From: Firmicutes bacterium HGW-Firmicutes-8 | GTDB taxonomy: Bacteria; Bacillota; Thermincolia; Thermincolales; UBA2595 | Length of the DNA stretch: 55,859 nt | NCBI GenBank assembly: GCA_002840165.1 | Contig: PGZN01000007.1 | Coordinates: forward strand, 1-55,859 | Direction of reading: 5' to 3' | Part shown: piece by piece, positions 26,710-35,470 of the stretch | Layout: each line of letters opens with the position of its first letter | Numbering within the stretch: position 1 is the stretch's first letter | The notes under the pieces: generated by a model | What the model was told of the DNA's origin: nothing | The model's database searches: none | The model's input: only the letters and a program-made list of their open reading frames with translations | Made by a program: the position numbers and the translations under genes

Positions 26710-27842
26710 TTCTTCCCGGCCGCGGTCTTAATTATTTCAATCAGGTAGCGGGCATTTAAAACCAGATTGTCGACAGTAATAAATTCCTCGTTGGAGTGTA
26801 CTTTACTCATCCCAATCCCCAGGTTCGCTGTAGGTATCCCGTAACTGTTCAGGATATTGGCGTCACTGCCTCCCCCGGTGCTGACCGTAAGCGGGGTCTG
26901 TCCTATACTTCGAGCCGCCTCTACTGCTATATTGACAGCTGGTGCTGTTTCATCCAGATTGAGTCTCGGATATAATAATTCCTTATCCACTTTGGCCTGG
27001 GCTCCCATCTCCAAAGCAGTCTGCTCTAAGACATTGATCATCAAATCGGTCTGAGCCTCAAGTTTATCAGGGTTAATACTTCTCGTTTCACCCTCGATGT
27101 TGACAAGGTCGGGAATAATGTTTGTCGCTTTCCCCCCGGAAATTACGCCAATATTGGCCGTGGTTTCTTCATCCACGCGTCCCAGTTTCATCCTGGAAAT
27201 GGCCTGGGAGGCCACGAAAATCGCGTTAACACCTTCTTCCGGGCTGATTCCGGCGTGGGCCGCTTTACCGATAATGCTGGCCTTTATCTTGTATTGGGAA
27301 GGGGCTTTTGTAATTATCGTGCCTGGTAGGCCATCGCAGTCCAAGACATACCCAATTTTGGCCTTTAACCCTCCGTAGTCCAAGTTCTGGGTCCCTTTAA
27401 GCCCTACTTCTTCGGCCACCGTGAAGACAATCTCCAGGTCCCCGTGCGGGATCTGCTGTTCCTTTAAGATATGTACCACCTCAAGAATGGCGGCGATTCC
27501 AGCCTTATCATCCCCGCCGAGCACAGTAGTCCCATCGGAAAATATCACATCGTCTTTAATCACCGGTTTCACCCCCCGGCCAGGTTCCACCGTGTCCATA
27601 TGGGCACAAAACAGGAGGGTTGGAGTATCGGGAAGGTTTCCCTTTAAGGTGGCCACCAGATTTCCCGTCTGTTCGGCGCAGGTATTCCCAATAGCCTTAC
27701 CGGCCGCATCTTCTTTAACCTCTAGGCCCATCCCGGCCAGCCTGCCCAGTAAATAGTCGGCGATTTCCCTTTCGTGCAGGGAAGGAGAGTCTATTCGGAC
27801 AAGCCTTAAAAATTCCCCCACAATCCTATCTCTGTTAACCAT
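26688..27842 (-). CDS. M20-family peptidase (PepT-like/YqjE type)
   Basis: About 384 residues from the ATG at 27842, chosen because GGAGG stands 5 nt upstream; earlier ATGs at 27845 and 27866 precede or overlap that site. The zinc ligands are His and Asp in LLFCAHMDTVEPG, the bridging Asp in LGGDDKAG, catalytic Glu-Glu in TVAEEVGLKG, Asp in YVLDCDG and a C-terminal His near SKVHSNEEF. It is an aminopeptidase or tripeptidase-like enzyme of the PepT-like subgroup. It is the first gene of the pair with DUF3866. Confidence 0.9.
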   Translation of the reverse strand: MVNRDRIVGEFLRLVRIDSPSLHEREIADYLLGRLAGMGLEVKEDAAGKAIGNTCAEQTGNLVATLKGNLPDTPTLLFCAHMDTVEPGRGVKPVIKDDVIFSDGTTVLGGDDKAGIAAILEVVHILKEQQIPHGDLEIVFTVAEEVGLKGTQNLDYGGLKAKIGYVLDCDGLPGTIITKAPSQYKIKASIIGKAAHAGISPEEGVNAIFVASQAISRMKLGRVDEETTANIGVISGGKATNIIPDLVNIEGETRSINPDKLEAQTDLMINVLEQTALEMGAQAKVDKELLYPRLNLDETAPAVNIAVEAARSIGQTPLTVSTGGGSDANILNSYGIPTANLGIGMSKVHSNEEFITVDNLVLNARYLIEIIKTAAGKKQLTVDS

Positions 27843-27889
27843 CATTGCCTCCGGAGTTCCATGCATTTTTTCCCACTATATGATGTGCT

Positions 27890-27988
27890 TTACAGCCAAA
27901 CTTTATGTAAGCCAGGATAATAATTCCACCCGGCGGCGTATTTCTCCTGCCCACGCAGACTATAGCCACGGCATTTTATCTGTATCAT
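27890..27988 (-). CDS. Possible 32-residue leader-type protein
   Basis: An ATG 27 bp upstream of the peptidase region, behind GAGGGGTG, opens a 32-codon frame: MIQIKCRGYSLRGQEKYAAG then WNYYPGLHKVWL. It begins right after the stop of a second small frame (27995-28048). Both have good ribosome-binding sites. It could be a leader peptide or chance. Confidence 0.35.
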   Translation of the reverse strand: MIQIKCRGYSLRGQEKYAAGWNYYPGLHKVWL

Positions 27989-27994
27989 CACCCC

Positions 27995-28048
27995 TCAGGA
28001 TAGGGGAAGTTCTTTGACTGTCTTGCGGTTGAAAGAATTAAAAAACAT
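27995..28048 (-). CDS. Possible 17-residue upstream peptide
   Basis: GGAGGC and an ATG at a 5-nt spacing open MFFNSFNRKTVKELPLS, whose stop codon TGA adjoins the ribosome-binding site of the next small frame. Too short to judge by composition; it is reported for its start signals and its place in the ~310-bp gap upstream of the peptidase gene. Confidence 0.3.
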   Translation of the reverse strand: MFFNSFNRKTVKELPLS

Positions 28049-28130
28049 TTTTGCCTCCATAATACCTAATATACTTATATACGTTTGGACTCTAACTTTT
28101 TATACTATATCCTCTGCTTTTAATACTTTA

Positions 28131-28162
28131 AAAAATACCGCGAGATTTATCGCGGTATTTTT
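28131..28162. terminator. Terminator after butyrate kinase
   Basis: Stem AAAATACCGCGA / TCGCGGTATTTT with runs of A and T on both sides; it ends the ptb-buk transcript on the minus strand. Confidence 0.8.
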
Positions 28163-28177
28163 TTTGAAACACTTTTG

Positions 28178-29248
28178 TTAATAAGTTTTTACCTTCTCCT
28201 GTCCTGTCAGGACTCTGAGGCCGCCCGCGGCGAGGGCTTCCATCTCGTCTTCCCCGGGATATATTTTAACCGGAGCGATGAAGCTCACCCTCTTTTCTAT
28301 CCAGCTGACCAGCAAACTGCTGTAAGCCAGTCCCCCGGTGATCACAACAGCATCCACTTCACCCCGTAAAACGGCGCTGCAGGCCCCTATCTCTTTGGCA
28401 ACTTGGTAAGCCATCGCTTCATATATCAACCGGGCCTCATCATCCCCCTGGTTAACCCGTTTTTCCACTTCCATAGCGTCATTTGTCCCCAGGTAAGCCG
28501 CCAGGCCGCCATTGCCCATTATTTTCTTTAACATATCATCTCTGGAATAGCGGCCGCTGAAACACATTTCCACCAGTTTCCCCACCGGGACACCGCCGCT
28601 GCGCTCAGGGGAAAACGGCCCTTCACCCGGAATCGCGTTATTAACGTCAACAACGCGGCCTTTTAAATGCGCTCCAACAGAGATGCCCCCTCCAAGGTGC
28701 GCCACAATGAGATTAATTTCAGTATAGTCCCTATCCATATCTTCAGCCGCCCTCCTGGCGATAGCTTTTTGGTTGAGGGCATGAAACAAACTCTCCCGCG
28801 GGTTTTCCGGCATTCCTGAAAGGCGAGTTATCTGATCCATTTCATCCACACAGACCGGGTCCACGATAAAGGCTGGGATGTCAAGTTCCCCGGCAATAGA
28901 GAAGGCGATAAGGCCTCCCAGATTTGACGCATGGGAGCCGCGTTTTTCGGCTTTCAGGTCTTCAGTCATTTCCTTATTGACGAGATATGTCCCTCCCGGA
29001 ATGGGCCTCAGCAGACCGCCCCTGCCGACCACTGCTGCCAGCTCAGCGGGCTTAATGCCCGATTTGTGGAGAGCGCTGTTGACGAGTCCCAAGCGGTACG
29101 GAAACTGTCCAATAATGTTTTCAAACCTGCTTAGGTCCCCGCCGGAGTGCCTTAGCGTCTCAGTAAAGACAGGCTCCCGGTTTTTAAATACGGCTAGTTT
29201 CGTTGACGTAGACCCGGGGTTTATGATCAGCTGCAGAAATTCTTTCAT
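28178..29248 (-). CDS. buk: Butyrate kinase
   Basis: 356 residues, usual length for the acetokinase-type butyrate kinases that phosphorylate butyrate or branched acids from ADP and the acyl phosphate, giving ATP. ASKHA motifs are the N-terminal [15 protein letters not shown], the [25 protein letters not shown] phosphate motif split over residues ~190-215, and [12 protein letters not shown]. With ptb it forms a substrate-level phosphorylation pair for butyryl or branched acyl-CoA. ATG start preceded by GGAAGG. Confidence 0.95.
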   Translation of the reverse strand: MKEFLQLIINPGSTSTKLAVFKNREPVFTETLRHSGGDLSRFENIIGQFPYRLGLVNSALHKSGIKPAELAAVVGRGGLLRPIPGGTYLVNKEMTEDLKAEKRGSHASNLGGLIAFSIAGELDIPAFIVDPVCVDEMDQITRLSGMPENPRESLFHALNQKAIARRAAEDMDRDYTEINLIVAHLGGGISVGAHLKGRVVDVNNAIPGEGPFSPERSGGVPVGKLVEMCFSGRYSRDDMLKKIMGNGGLAAYLGTNDAMEVEKRVNQGDDEARLIYEAMAYQVAKEIGACSAVLRGEVDAVVITGGLAYSSLLVSWIEKRVSFIAPVKIYPGEDEMEALAAGGLRVLTGQEKVKTY

Positions 29249-29365
29249 GTCCGCACAACCTTCCTAACGAATTACCATCTGGAATTTAATTTTCCGGTTT
29301 TACGTTAAAAATTATTCATCCCGGAAAAATATTGAAAGAGTATAAGCTTTAGAACAGGTAAAAAA

Positions 29366-29398
29366 TTATGAGTTGTGTGAACCACAACTCATAATTCT
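29366..29398 (-). terminator. Terminator-like hairpin between ptb and buk
   Basis: Stem ATGAGTTGTGG / CACAACTCAT followed on the minus strand by a T-run. It sits 68-100 bp past ptb and may attenuate buk relative to ptb. Confidence 0.7.
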
Positions 29399-29465
29399 AC
29401 ATTACTAAAGTTTTTCCTTTTATTTGTCAAATTAGCCCTTTAGAATCGCTCTGTCAGTATTGAAC

Positions 29466-30434
29466 TTAAACCACTTTTAAACCGTCTGTTACCTTCCTGA
29501 TTTCGGTCTGGTTTTGTCCATTCACTTTGACGCTGTCCTTACTCGTCATTAAGACACCGAGGGCTACCGAAACCAGTTTGGCCTCGTGGGAGTCGGCCCT
29601 GGAAGTCAGGATGACCGGAGCCTTAGCTCCCACGACCAACCCGGTAATTTTGGCGCCGCCAAGGAATACCAAGGCTTTATAAAGAACGTTGGCCGCATCT
29701 ATATTGGCCAGGACGAGGATGTCGGCCTGGCCGGCCACAAGGCCGGTCACACCTTTGGCGCGAGCAGATTCCTTGGAAAGGGCTAAATCCAAGGACAAGG
29801 GTCCGTCAACAATGCAGTCTTTGAGCTGGCCGCGTTCAGCCATCTTGGACAGCATAGCCGCATCTACCGTACTTGGCATATCAGGGTTAACAAGTTCCAA
29901 GCCGGCAATAATAGCAACTTTGGGGGTATCTATTTTAAGTGATTTGGCCACACATACTGCGTTTTTAACCATGTCAACCTTCTGCTCAAATGTCGGCATG
30001 ATATTCATCCCGGCATCAGTCATCAGCATCAGCCTGCCATAGCCGGGGGATTCAAATACGGCCACATGGGTTAGACCCCTGCCGGTCCGGAGCCCGATGT
30101 TTTTATCCAAAACGGCCTTTAAGACAACCGGGGAGTGGATAGCGCCCTTCATCAGCATATCGGCTTTTCCGGTATGGACCATCAAAACGGCCCTTCTAAC
30201 AGCTGATTCATGATCAGGTTCATGGATAACTTCAAAGCTGTTTATGTCAATTTTTCTGTCCTTAGCAATTTTGGAAATCTTAACAGCGTCACCAACGAGC
30301 ACGGCAGCGGCTATCCCATTCTCCTGGCAGGCTCTGGCCGCCTCTAATACTTCTCCGTCCTCGGCTACCGCTATAGCAACTCTTTTTGGTGGGCATTTTT
30401 TGGCTTCGTCGAGTAATTCAGCAAAGCTCTTCAC
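29466..30434 (-). CDS. ptb: Phosphate butyryltransferase
   Basis: 322 residues, PTA/PTB family, converting butyryl-CoA and phosphate to butyryl phosphate for butyrate kinase. Family motifs are the glycine-rich GLTHVAVFESPGYGRLMLMTD split across residues ~135-160, and LVAGQADILVLANIDAANVLYKA near residue 240. GTG start with GAGGTGAT. A cluster of 10-bp direct repeats and a sigma-54 activator lie upstream, so regulated expression is likely. Confidence 0.95.
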   Translation of the reverse strand: MKSFAELLDEAKKCPPKRVAIAVAEDGEVLEAARACQENGIAAAVLVGDAVKISKIAKDRKIDINSFEVIHEPDHESAVRRAVLMVHTGKADMLMKGAIHSPVVLKAVLDKNIGLRTGRGLTHVAVFESPGYGRLMLMTDAGMNIMPTFEQKVDMVKNAVCVAKSLKIDTPKVAIIAGLELVNPDMPSTVDAAMLSKMAERGQLKDCIVDGPLSLDLALSKESARAKGVTGLVAGQADILVLANIDAANVLYKALVFLGGAKITGLVVGAKAPVILTSRADSHEAKLVSVALGVLMTSKDSVKVNGQNQTEIRKVTDGLKVV

Positions 30435-30482
30435 TATCGATCACCTCTTTTTTAGATTCCTACTATAACTATTAAAATATTT

Positions 30483-30522
30483 ATTGCACTATTTTGCATG
30501 AATTTGCAGTAATTTGCATGCA
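30483..30522. promoter_or_regulatory. Four 10-bp direct repeats upstream of ptb
   Basis: On the minus strand the units TGCAAATTAC, TGCAAATTCA, TGCAAAATAG and TGCAATAA follow at exactly 10-bp steps, one helical turn. They lie between the GNAT stop codon and the ptb start, ~50-90 bp upstream of ptb, a place for an activator binding on one face of the helix. Confidence 0.5.
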
Positions 30523-30534
30523 ATGTTTTACCAA

Positions 30535-31116
30535 TCAATGGATTGTATCCTTACTCATTTCCCGCAGGATCTCCTCTATAGTATTCAGGGAATACTCCTG
30601 ATTCAGCCGGTAAGGGTGATAAAGTATCTGAATTCCCGATTTATTTATTTCCGGGTCTAAGATAAAGAAATCAAGAGCCAGGGGAATACAGCCTTGTTTC
30701 AGGAAAAAAGCCTTCCTTTTCAAATAGTTTTCTCTGTCCTGGCACATTTCCAAGATATGGCCCATACACTCCGGGTAACTCTTCTTCAAAAAATCTACCA
30801 TCTGCCAGTATAACAGGGAGCCGACACCCTGGTCACGGTAATTTTCCATTACGACTATGGCCTCTATAAACCCCACTTTGTTCTGGGGATAATAATAGAA
30901 AATAATAAAGCCGGTCATTTCCTCAGAACAATCAGCATAGATTACATGGGCTTTTACCTGGCCGTTTTCCCCCGCCAGCATCTTACCCACCAGGGAGACA
31001 ATCTCTTCAATCGAGCAGTGGAACATTTCCCGGCAATATTTGACCAATGTACGAAAATGAATGGATTCTTGGTTAAAGTCTTGGTCACATAACTCCTGAA
31101 ACTTGAAATTAAGCAT
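30535..31116 (-). CDS. GNAT-family N-acetyltransferase
   Basis: 193 residues with the GNAT acetyl-CoA loop in YRDQGVGSLLYWQMVDFLK (R/Q-x-x-G-x-G/A pattern, residues ~95-105) and preceding beta strands (TGFIIFYYYPQNKVGFIEAIVV). Substrate unknown. It is immediately upstream of ptb and downstream of the sigma-54 regulator, separated by a heptad-bracketed gap. ATG start behind GGGGGGATG. Confidence 0.85.
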   Translation of the reverse strand: MLNFKFQELCDQDFNQESIHFRTLVKYCREMFHCSIEEIVSLVGKMLAGENGQVKAHVIYADCSEEMTGFIIFYYYPQNKVGFIEAIVVMENYRDQGVGSLLYWQMVDFLKKSYPECMGHILEMCQDRENYLKRKAFFLKQGCIPLALDFFILDPEINKSGIQILYHPYRLNQEYSLNTIEEILREMSKDTIH

Positions 31117-31162
31117 ATGTCATCCCCCCTATATTGAACCTATGCAATTTCCATGCCAAAAA

Positions 31163-31440
31163 AGTTGCTAGTTCCTAGTTCCTAGTTGCTAGTTAATAAA
31201 ACGTTTACCCGTAAAGGCCATGCCGGATACTTACGCCACTGAAGCGGCAACGGCTCCGCAGCAGACCCCTCGGAGCCGCAGGGCGTAGAGCACCGGCCAC
31301 TGGTCAATGGCGTTCACTGCCCCCCTCAGAACCAGTGGTGCGTAAAAAACAAAAAAAGAGGTAGCCTGTGGCCATCTCTTTTATATATTATTTACCCCAC
31401 ACTCCACTAACAACTAGCAACTAGCAACTAGCACCTACTA
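31163..31440. repeat. Heptad-array pair around a hairpin-rich core
   Basis: Left array 31163-31195 (units GTTGCTA, GTTCCTA, repeated) and right array 31403-31440 (ACTAGCA, repeated) are inverted to each other. The ~200-bp core holds perfect or near-perfect stems: CGGCTCCG / CGGAGCCG (around 31231-31265), CACTGGT / ACCAGTG (31299-31340), and a terminator at 31351-31381. The core is more GC-rich than the arrays. The right array abuts the sigma-54 gene stop codon. Confidence 0.7.
31351..31381 (-). terminator. Terminator of the sigma-54 activator gene
   Basis: On the minus strand AAGAGATGGCC / GGCTACCTCTTTTTTT, inside the gap downstream of the sigma-54 activator gene. Confidence 0.7.
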
Positions 31441-33177
31441 CAGTCCATGCTTCTCCAGCTTATAGTACAGGCTTCTGGTAGCTATCCCGAGGAGTTTAGC
31501 GGCCATCGTTTTATTACCTTTCGTTTGTTGGAGGACTTTGCGTAAGACGGTTTTTTCCACCCTGTTCAATATTTCGTTTAAATTCCCGTCAAGTTCCTCA
31601 GTCAGCCCGGAATCGCCGACATCGTTTACAGCATCCGGCCCCCCCGGTCTTGGGCTCCTATCCAGAGCAGGGACATGTTTGGGCAGAATTACTTCCTCAC
31701 TGTAATTCATGTTAATGATTGTCCGCCCTATAACGTTCTCCATCTCCCTGACATTACCCGGCCAGTCGTATTCCATCAGGATGTCAATAACCTCTGGAGC
31801 AATTTTGACAACCTTCCGCCCAAATTCCTGACTCAGTTTGACTCGGAAATGCGCCGTCAGCTGAGGGATATCCTCTTTGTGCCCTCTAAGGGGAGGGACA
31901 AATACCGGGACTACATTCAATCTGTAATATAAATCCTCCCGAAATGTGCCTTCCTTAATTCGCTGTTCCAAATTGGCATTAGTGGCCGCAATTACCCGCA
32001 CATTTATATGGACCGGTTTCGTCCCCCCAACCCGGACTATCTCCTTTTCCTGCAGTACTCTAAGCAGCTTAGCCTGGACACCAAAATTTACATCCCCAAT
32101 TTCATCCAGAAATATCGTCCCTCCGATGGCCTCCTCAAAGTACCCCTTTTTACCGCCTCTCACGGCGCCTGTAAATGCCCCCTCAACATAGCCGAAGAGT
32201 TCACTCTCTAAGAGAGATTCTGCAATTGCCGCACAGTTTACCCTGACGAAAGGACCCCTGCTCCTGCTGCTGGCATTGTGTATGGCATGGGCAAACAGTT
32301 CTTTGCCGGTCCCGCTTTCTCCCCTCAAAAGAACCGTCGCCGGGGTATCGGCGGCATGATTAGCCTGGGAAATAGCAGCCTTAATAAGCTCGCTTTCCCC
32401 GATGATATCATCAAACGTATATTTAGCTGTCATCCGCCTAATCAGGCTTTTGGCATGTTCCAGTTCTTCGGTCAGTTTACGAATTTCCGAAATATCATGA
32501 ATAACCCCCACACTTCCTTTAAGCTTGCCGTTCATGATAATAGGGGCTACATTGACTACAACCGCTTTTTTATTGGGTCCTACTTTCATAGTGACTCCAC
32601 GGACGGGCTTCTGGGTTGCCAAAACCTTCATATGCATGCTCTCACCTTCAGCTATGTCCACTGTACACGGTTTGTTCAGCACATCTTCTTCGGTGAGGCC
32701 GGTAATCCTTGTGTAAGCGGGGTTGATAAATATTCCATATCCCTTTTCATCAACAACTGAAATAGCATCCTGGGTAGAGTTGAGGATTGCTTCCAAAAGG
32801 CTTCTCATTTCTCTTAAGTCAGTAATCTGCTGGGCCAATTCTTTCATTTCTGTGATGTCCCGAAAGATTGCCACTGCGCCGACAATTTTACCCTGCTTGT
32901 CCTTAACCGGGACACGGTTCGTAATAATAGTGGTCTCTCCGATTTTTTGCTGCTGGTTAAGCTCAGCAGCCCCGTTTTTTAAAACATAGGGCAGCCTAGA
33001 GTTTGGAATAGTATTCTTGACAGGTTTGCCCAGGACATCAGCAGCCTTTACCCCGACGATCCGTTCAGCCGCGGAGTTATATACCGTTACCTCCGCATCA
33101 GTATTGACTGCGATCATCGCATCATGGGTGGAGTCAAGAATAACTTCAATCTCACTCTGCCTGATACTGCTTTTCAT
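31438..33177 (-). CDS. Sigma-54-dependent PAS-containing transcriptional activator
   Basis: 579 residues: two PAS domains (about 1-110 and 120-240, with [14 protein letters not shown]), a sigma-54-interaction AAA+ domain from ~255 (Walker A GESGTGKE, the GAFTGA motif in [15 protein letters not shown], Walker [11 protein letters not shown]), and a C-terminal Fis-type helix-turn-helix ([22 protein letters not shown]). PAS domains suggest redox or small-molecule sensing. Its place by ptb-buk resembles the BkdR/bkd arrangement, so it is a candidate activator of ptb, though no fully spaced -24/-12 site is seen there. ATG start with AGAGGTG. Confidence 0.9.
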   Translation of the reverse strand: MKSSIRQSEIEVILDSTHDAMIAVNTDAEVTVYNSAAERIVGVKAADVLGKPVKNTIPNSRLPYVLKNGAAELNQQQKIGETTIITNRVPVKDKQGKIVGAVAIFRDITEMKELAQQITDLREMRSLLEAILNSTQDAISVVDEKGYGIFINPAYTRITGLTEEDVLNKPCTVDIAEGESMHMKVLATQKPVRGVTMKVGPNKKAVVVNVAPIIMNGKLKGSVGVIHDISEIRKLTEELEHAKSLIRRMTAKYTFDDIIGESELIKAAISQANHAADTPATVLLRGESGTGKELFAHAIHNASSRSRGPFVRVNCAAIAESLLESELFGYVEGAFTGAVRGGKKGYFEEAIGGTIFLDEIGDVNFGVQAKLLRVLQEKEIVRVGGTKPVHINVRVIAATNANLEQRIKEGTFREDLYYRLNVVPVFVPPLRGHKEDIPQLTAHFRVKLSQEFGRKVVKIAPEVIDILMEYDWPGNVREMENVIGRTIINMNYSEEVILPKHVPALDRSPRPGGPDAVNDVGDSGLTEELDGNLNEILNRVEKTVLRKVLQQTKGNKTMAAKLLGIATRSLYYKLEKHGL

Positions 33178-33193
33178 TATGATTCACCTCTTT

Positions 33194-33355
33194 ACGAGTT
33201 GCGAGTCACGAGTTGCGAGTTGCGAGTTGCGAGGCTGGAATCCGGAGATTGCCTCGTTCCGCATTGAGCGGAACGAGGCGAAATGGTTGGTTCGCGCGCG
33301 GCGCGAACCTTCCGATTATGTACTCCGTACTCCCAACTCAGTACTGCGTAATCGT
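33194..33355. repeat. Heptad-array pair around two perfect hairpins
   Basis: Left array 33194-33233 (GAGTTGC units) and right array 33319-33355 (GTACTCC/CAACTCA/GTACTGC units). The core has GCCTCGTTCCGC / GCGGAACGAGGC (33252-33279) and GGTTCGCGC / GCGCGAACC (33289-33308). It lies just upstream of the sigma-54 gene. Confidence 0.75.
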
Positions 33356-33428
33356 TAATAAGTCTTTCTACATGATGTTTGCAATTTCCTGCAGACGGTG
33401 AAGTATTAATGTGAATATTTTTGCACAT

Positions 33429-33457
33429 ACAAAAAGCCGCTGGTTAGGCGGCTTCTA
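33429..33457 (-). terminator. Terminator of the glycosyltransferase-SteA operon
   Basis: On the minus strand AGCCGCC...GGCGGCT followed by TTTTTG; ~470 bp past the MraY-like gene. Confidence 0.6.
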
Positions 33458-33582
33458 AGAAAACGCGGAGGGCGCGGAGAAAACAGTGGGTTGTGATATC
33501 TAAATCTGTGTTGTTTTTATCCGTGTTAATCGTTGCGTATCCGTGTTCATCAGTGTTATCTGTGGTTAATTTAAAGACCCAG

Positions 33583-33851
33583 GTTTCTCTGTACTACCAC
33601 TTCATGAATGAAAGTTTGCCAAAAAAACTAAATTATAAGCTGTCAAAAGGATAGAAAAAGGAATTACTTTTTTAAATTAGCCGCGGATGGCGCTGATTAC
33701 GCGGATAATTACTAATGGTCCTATTGGAACGCGGATAATTTATATTATGTTTTATTATGTTTTATTATGTTTTATCCGCGTCGTTCTAATCCGCGAAATC
33801 CGCGTTATCCGCGGCCTTTTTCAAATGCTTGATTGCAGCTTGCTGCGCTAA
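33583..33851. repeat. Modular intergenic repeat, copy A
   Basis: Its ends (33583-33640, with CTCTGTACTACCACTTC, and 33800-33851, with GATTGCAGCTTGCTGCGC) recur in inverted orientation at 42231-42275 and 42029-42075. The middle differs: here it is made of CGCGGATAAT-type words and an 11-bp TTATTATGTTT triplet (33739-33771). The rest of the gap 33440-33582 consists of similar words such as ATCCGTGTTAATC. Confidence 0.75.
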
Positions 33852-33901
33852 GTCATTTGTTTATCTTTAGTTTCCGTACGGTATCAAACGATCCAATTTT
33901 T

Positions 33902-33930
33902 CAACTGGTCACTGGTCACTGGTCACTACT
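33902..33930. repeat. Heptad array CACTGGT
   Basis: Units CAACTGG-TCACTGG-TCACTGG-TCACTAC; the array joins the stop codon of the MraY-like gene at 33926. Confidence 0.8.
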
Positions 33931-34777
33931 CTCCGCTCTTCTGCCTGCGGCCGGCCATATCCAGGTAGTTGAGAAACCTGCTGTTTTCGATGATTTTTGT
34001 CAGGGAATACTTTTCAGTCACCAGGTGAAAGCCCGCTAAAAACAGGAAGAAACCTACTTTGACAGGGGTGGACAAAACAAATACGGCTACATATCCCAAA
34101 GTCATGCCAAGCATATTGGAACCCGTATCACCCATCATGGCCTCTGCCTTCAAATCCAGAGGCAGAAAGGCAATTAGGCTGCCAGATACAGCTGCTAGGT
34201 AAAATAGCTGAATTTTTCCCGTCCCGGCTATTAAAATAAACAGGGAGACAGCCAAAAAACCCTTGCCCGCCCTACCTGGCCGAAGGTCCAGAAGATTAAC
34301 CGCATTTGTTGAAAGGGCCATAATCAGCGCATTTAAAATCAGAAAAACCCATCTCACGAAACCGGTTCCTTCTCCAAATTCAAGGCTAACAATAAGGGCA
34401 ATCATCCCACCGGCCAGAGCCTTTAGGCCACCGGTCGTCATCTCATGGTTCAAAATTAGTTTTTTAAAATGTCCCTTTAAACCGGAAGCGCCTCTGGTCC
34501 CGAAAACATCGTCAATCAACCCAAAAAAACCCATTCCGCCGACTGCAAACAAAAATGTGTAAACATTGCTGTCATCAACAATAAAGAACCGCTCCACAGT
34601 AAGCACAACCAAGGCTGTGAGAAAGAAGACCAAACCTACCCCGGACGGAATTTGTTCTTTCCGGAAATTAGGTCTCAGAAAACCTGCTTCTGTTAACATT
34701 TCCTTAGTCACAGGCAGAATCATCAGGGTCACTAAATATGCGGCTCCCGCAAACCCTGCCAGATAAATACCGGTCAC
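33926..34777 (-). CDS. MraY/WecA-like polyprenyl-phosphate glycosyltransferase (family 4)
   Basis: 283 residues, about eight to ten membrane segments. It carries the GT4 signature pieces KEQIPSGVGLVFF, FGLIDDVFG with the catalytic Asp pair, TNAVNLLDLRPGRAGKG and AEAMMGDTGSNMLG. It transfers a sugar phosphate onto an undecaprenyl carrier at the membrane. It is not MraY itself because it sits outside the dcw cluster. It follows a family 2 glycosyltransferase gene, the likely partner. GTG start with GAGGTG. Confidence 0.85.
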   Translation of the reverse strand: MTGIYLAGFAGAAYLVTLMILPVTKEMLTEAGFLRPNFRKEQIPSGVGLVFFLTALVVLTVERFFIVDDSNVYTFLFAVGGMGFFGLIDDVFGTRGASGLKGHFKKLILNHEMTTGGLKALAGGMIALIVSLEFGEGTGFVRWVFLILNALIMALSTNAVNLLDLRPGRAGKGFLAVSLFILIAGTGKIQLFYLAAVSGSLIAFLPLDLKAEAMMGDTGSNMLGMTLGYVAVFVLSTPVKVGFFLFLAGFHLVTEKYSLTKIIENSRFLNYLDMAGRRQKSGE

Positions 34778-34781
34778 ATTA

Positions 34782-35468
34782 TCACCTCAAGACAAGATGT
34801 TTGGCCAAAACCCGGGCTACGTGCATAAATTGTTTACCGCGGTGTAAAAAACCATGCAGGTCACGGCCTGTTTCATCATGGGTCATATTGACTTCAACTT
34901 CCTCAATGCGGAATCCATGGCGGACCGCATCAATCGTCATCCCTACCTCTACCCCATAACCGGAGGCAAATCCGCCAAGAGCCTCGATGACCTTTCTTTT
35001 CATCACCCGTTGGCCGGATAACGGAGCGGTAACTTCCATTCCGGTAAAAAACTTAATCCCTTTCCGGGCCAGGCCCTTCACACAGCCAAAGCCGCCTTTT
35101 CGCTTGGCCCTGGGAAACTTGGCAATAGTCATATCTGCCCGGTCTGCCAAAACAGGGCGGATCAGCTTTTTCAGTTCGGCGGCAGAACTGCCAAGGTCAC
35201 CGTCTAGGAAGGCCAGAATTTCCCCGGTCAGGTTTTGGAGCCCTTTATTAAGAGCTTCTCCTTTGCCCACATTTTTAGGCAGAGAAATAACCAGCGCCCC
35301 CGCATCAATCGCCAGTTGGGCGGTATTGTCGACGGAGGCATCATCAACTACAACTATTTCATTAACTTCCGCAATTTTGGTGACAGCGGATACAGTATCA
35401 AAGATATGTTTTCCCTCATTATGGGCCGGGATTAAAACTGATACTTTCTGTTGTGCCACTTGTTTCAC
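34782..35468 (-). CDS. Family 2 glycosyltransferase
   Basis: 228 residues, GT-A fold, soluble. Nucleotide-binding motif VSVLIPAHNEGKHI, DDASVDNT and the metal motif FLDGDLGS near residue 95. No C-terminal membrane anchor is apparent; it probably works on a polyprenyl-linked sugar made by the next gene, 4 bp downstream. Preceded closely by the MctB-like gene. Confidence 0.85.
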   Translation of the reverse strand: MKQVAQQKVSVLIPAHNEGKHIFDTVSAVTKIAEVNEIVVVDDASVDNTAQLAIDAGALVISLPKNVGKGEALNKGLQNLTGEILAFLDGDLGSSAAELKKLIRPVLADRADMTIAKFPRAKRKGGFGCVKGLARKGIKFFTGMEVTAPLSGQRVMKRKVIEALGGFASGYGVEVGMTIDAVRHGFRIEEVEVNMTHDETGRDLHGFLHRGKQFMHVARVLAKHLVLR

Positions 35469-35470
35469 TC

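Noticed and set aside
27867-28130. Cyclic-di-GMP or other riboswitch upstream of the peptidase gene
   Set aside because: No conserved riboswitch core could be matched; only small frames with ribosome-binding sites are visible.
30435-30534. Sigma-54 -24/-12 promoter before ptb
   Set aside because: TTGG...TTGC is present but the GG-GC spacing is 9 instead of 10 bp, so it does not meet the strict rule.
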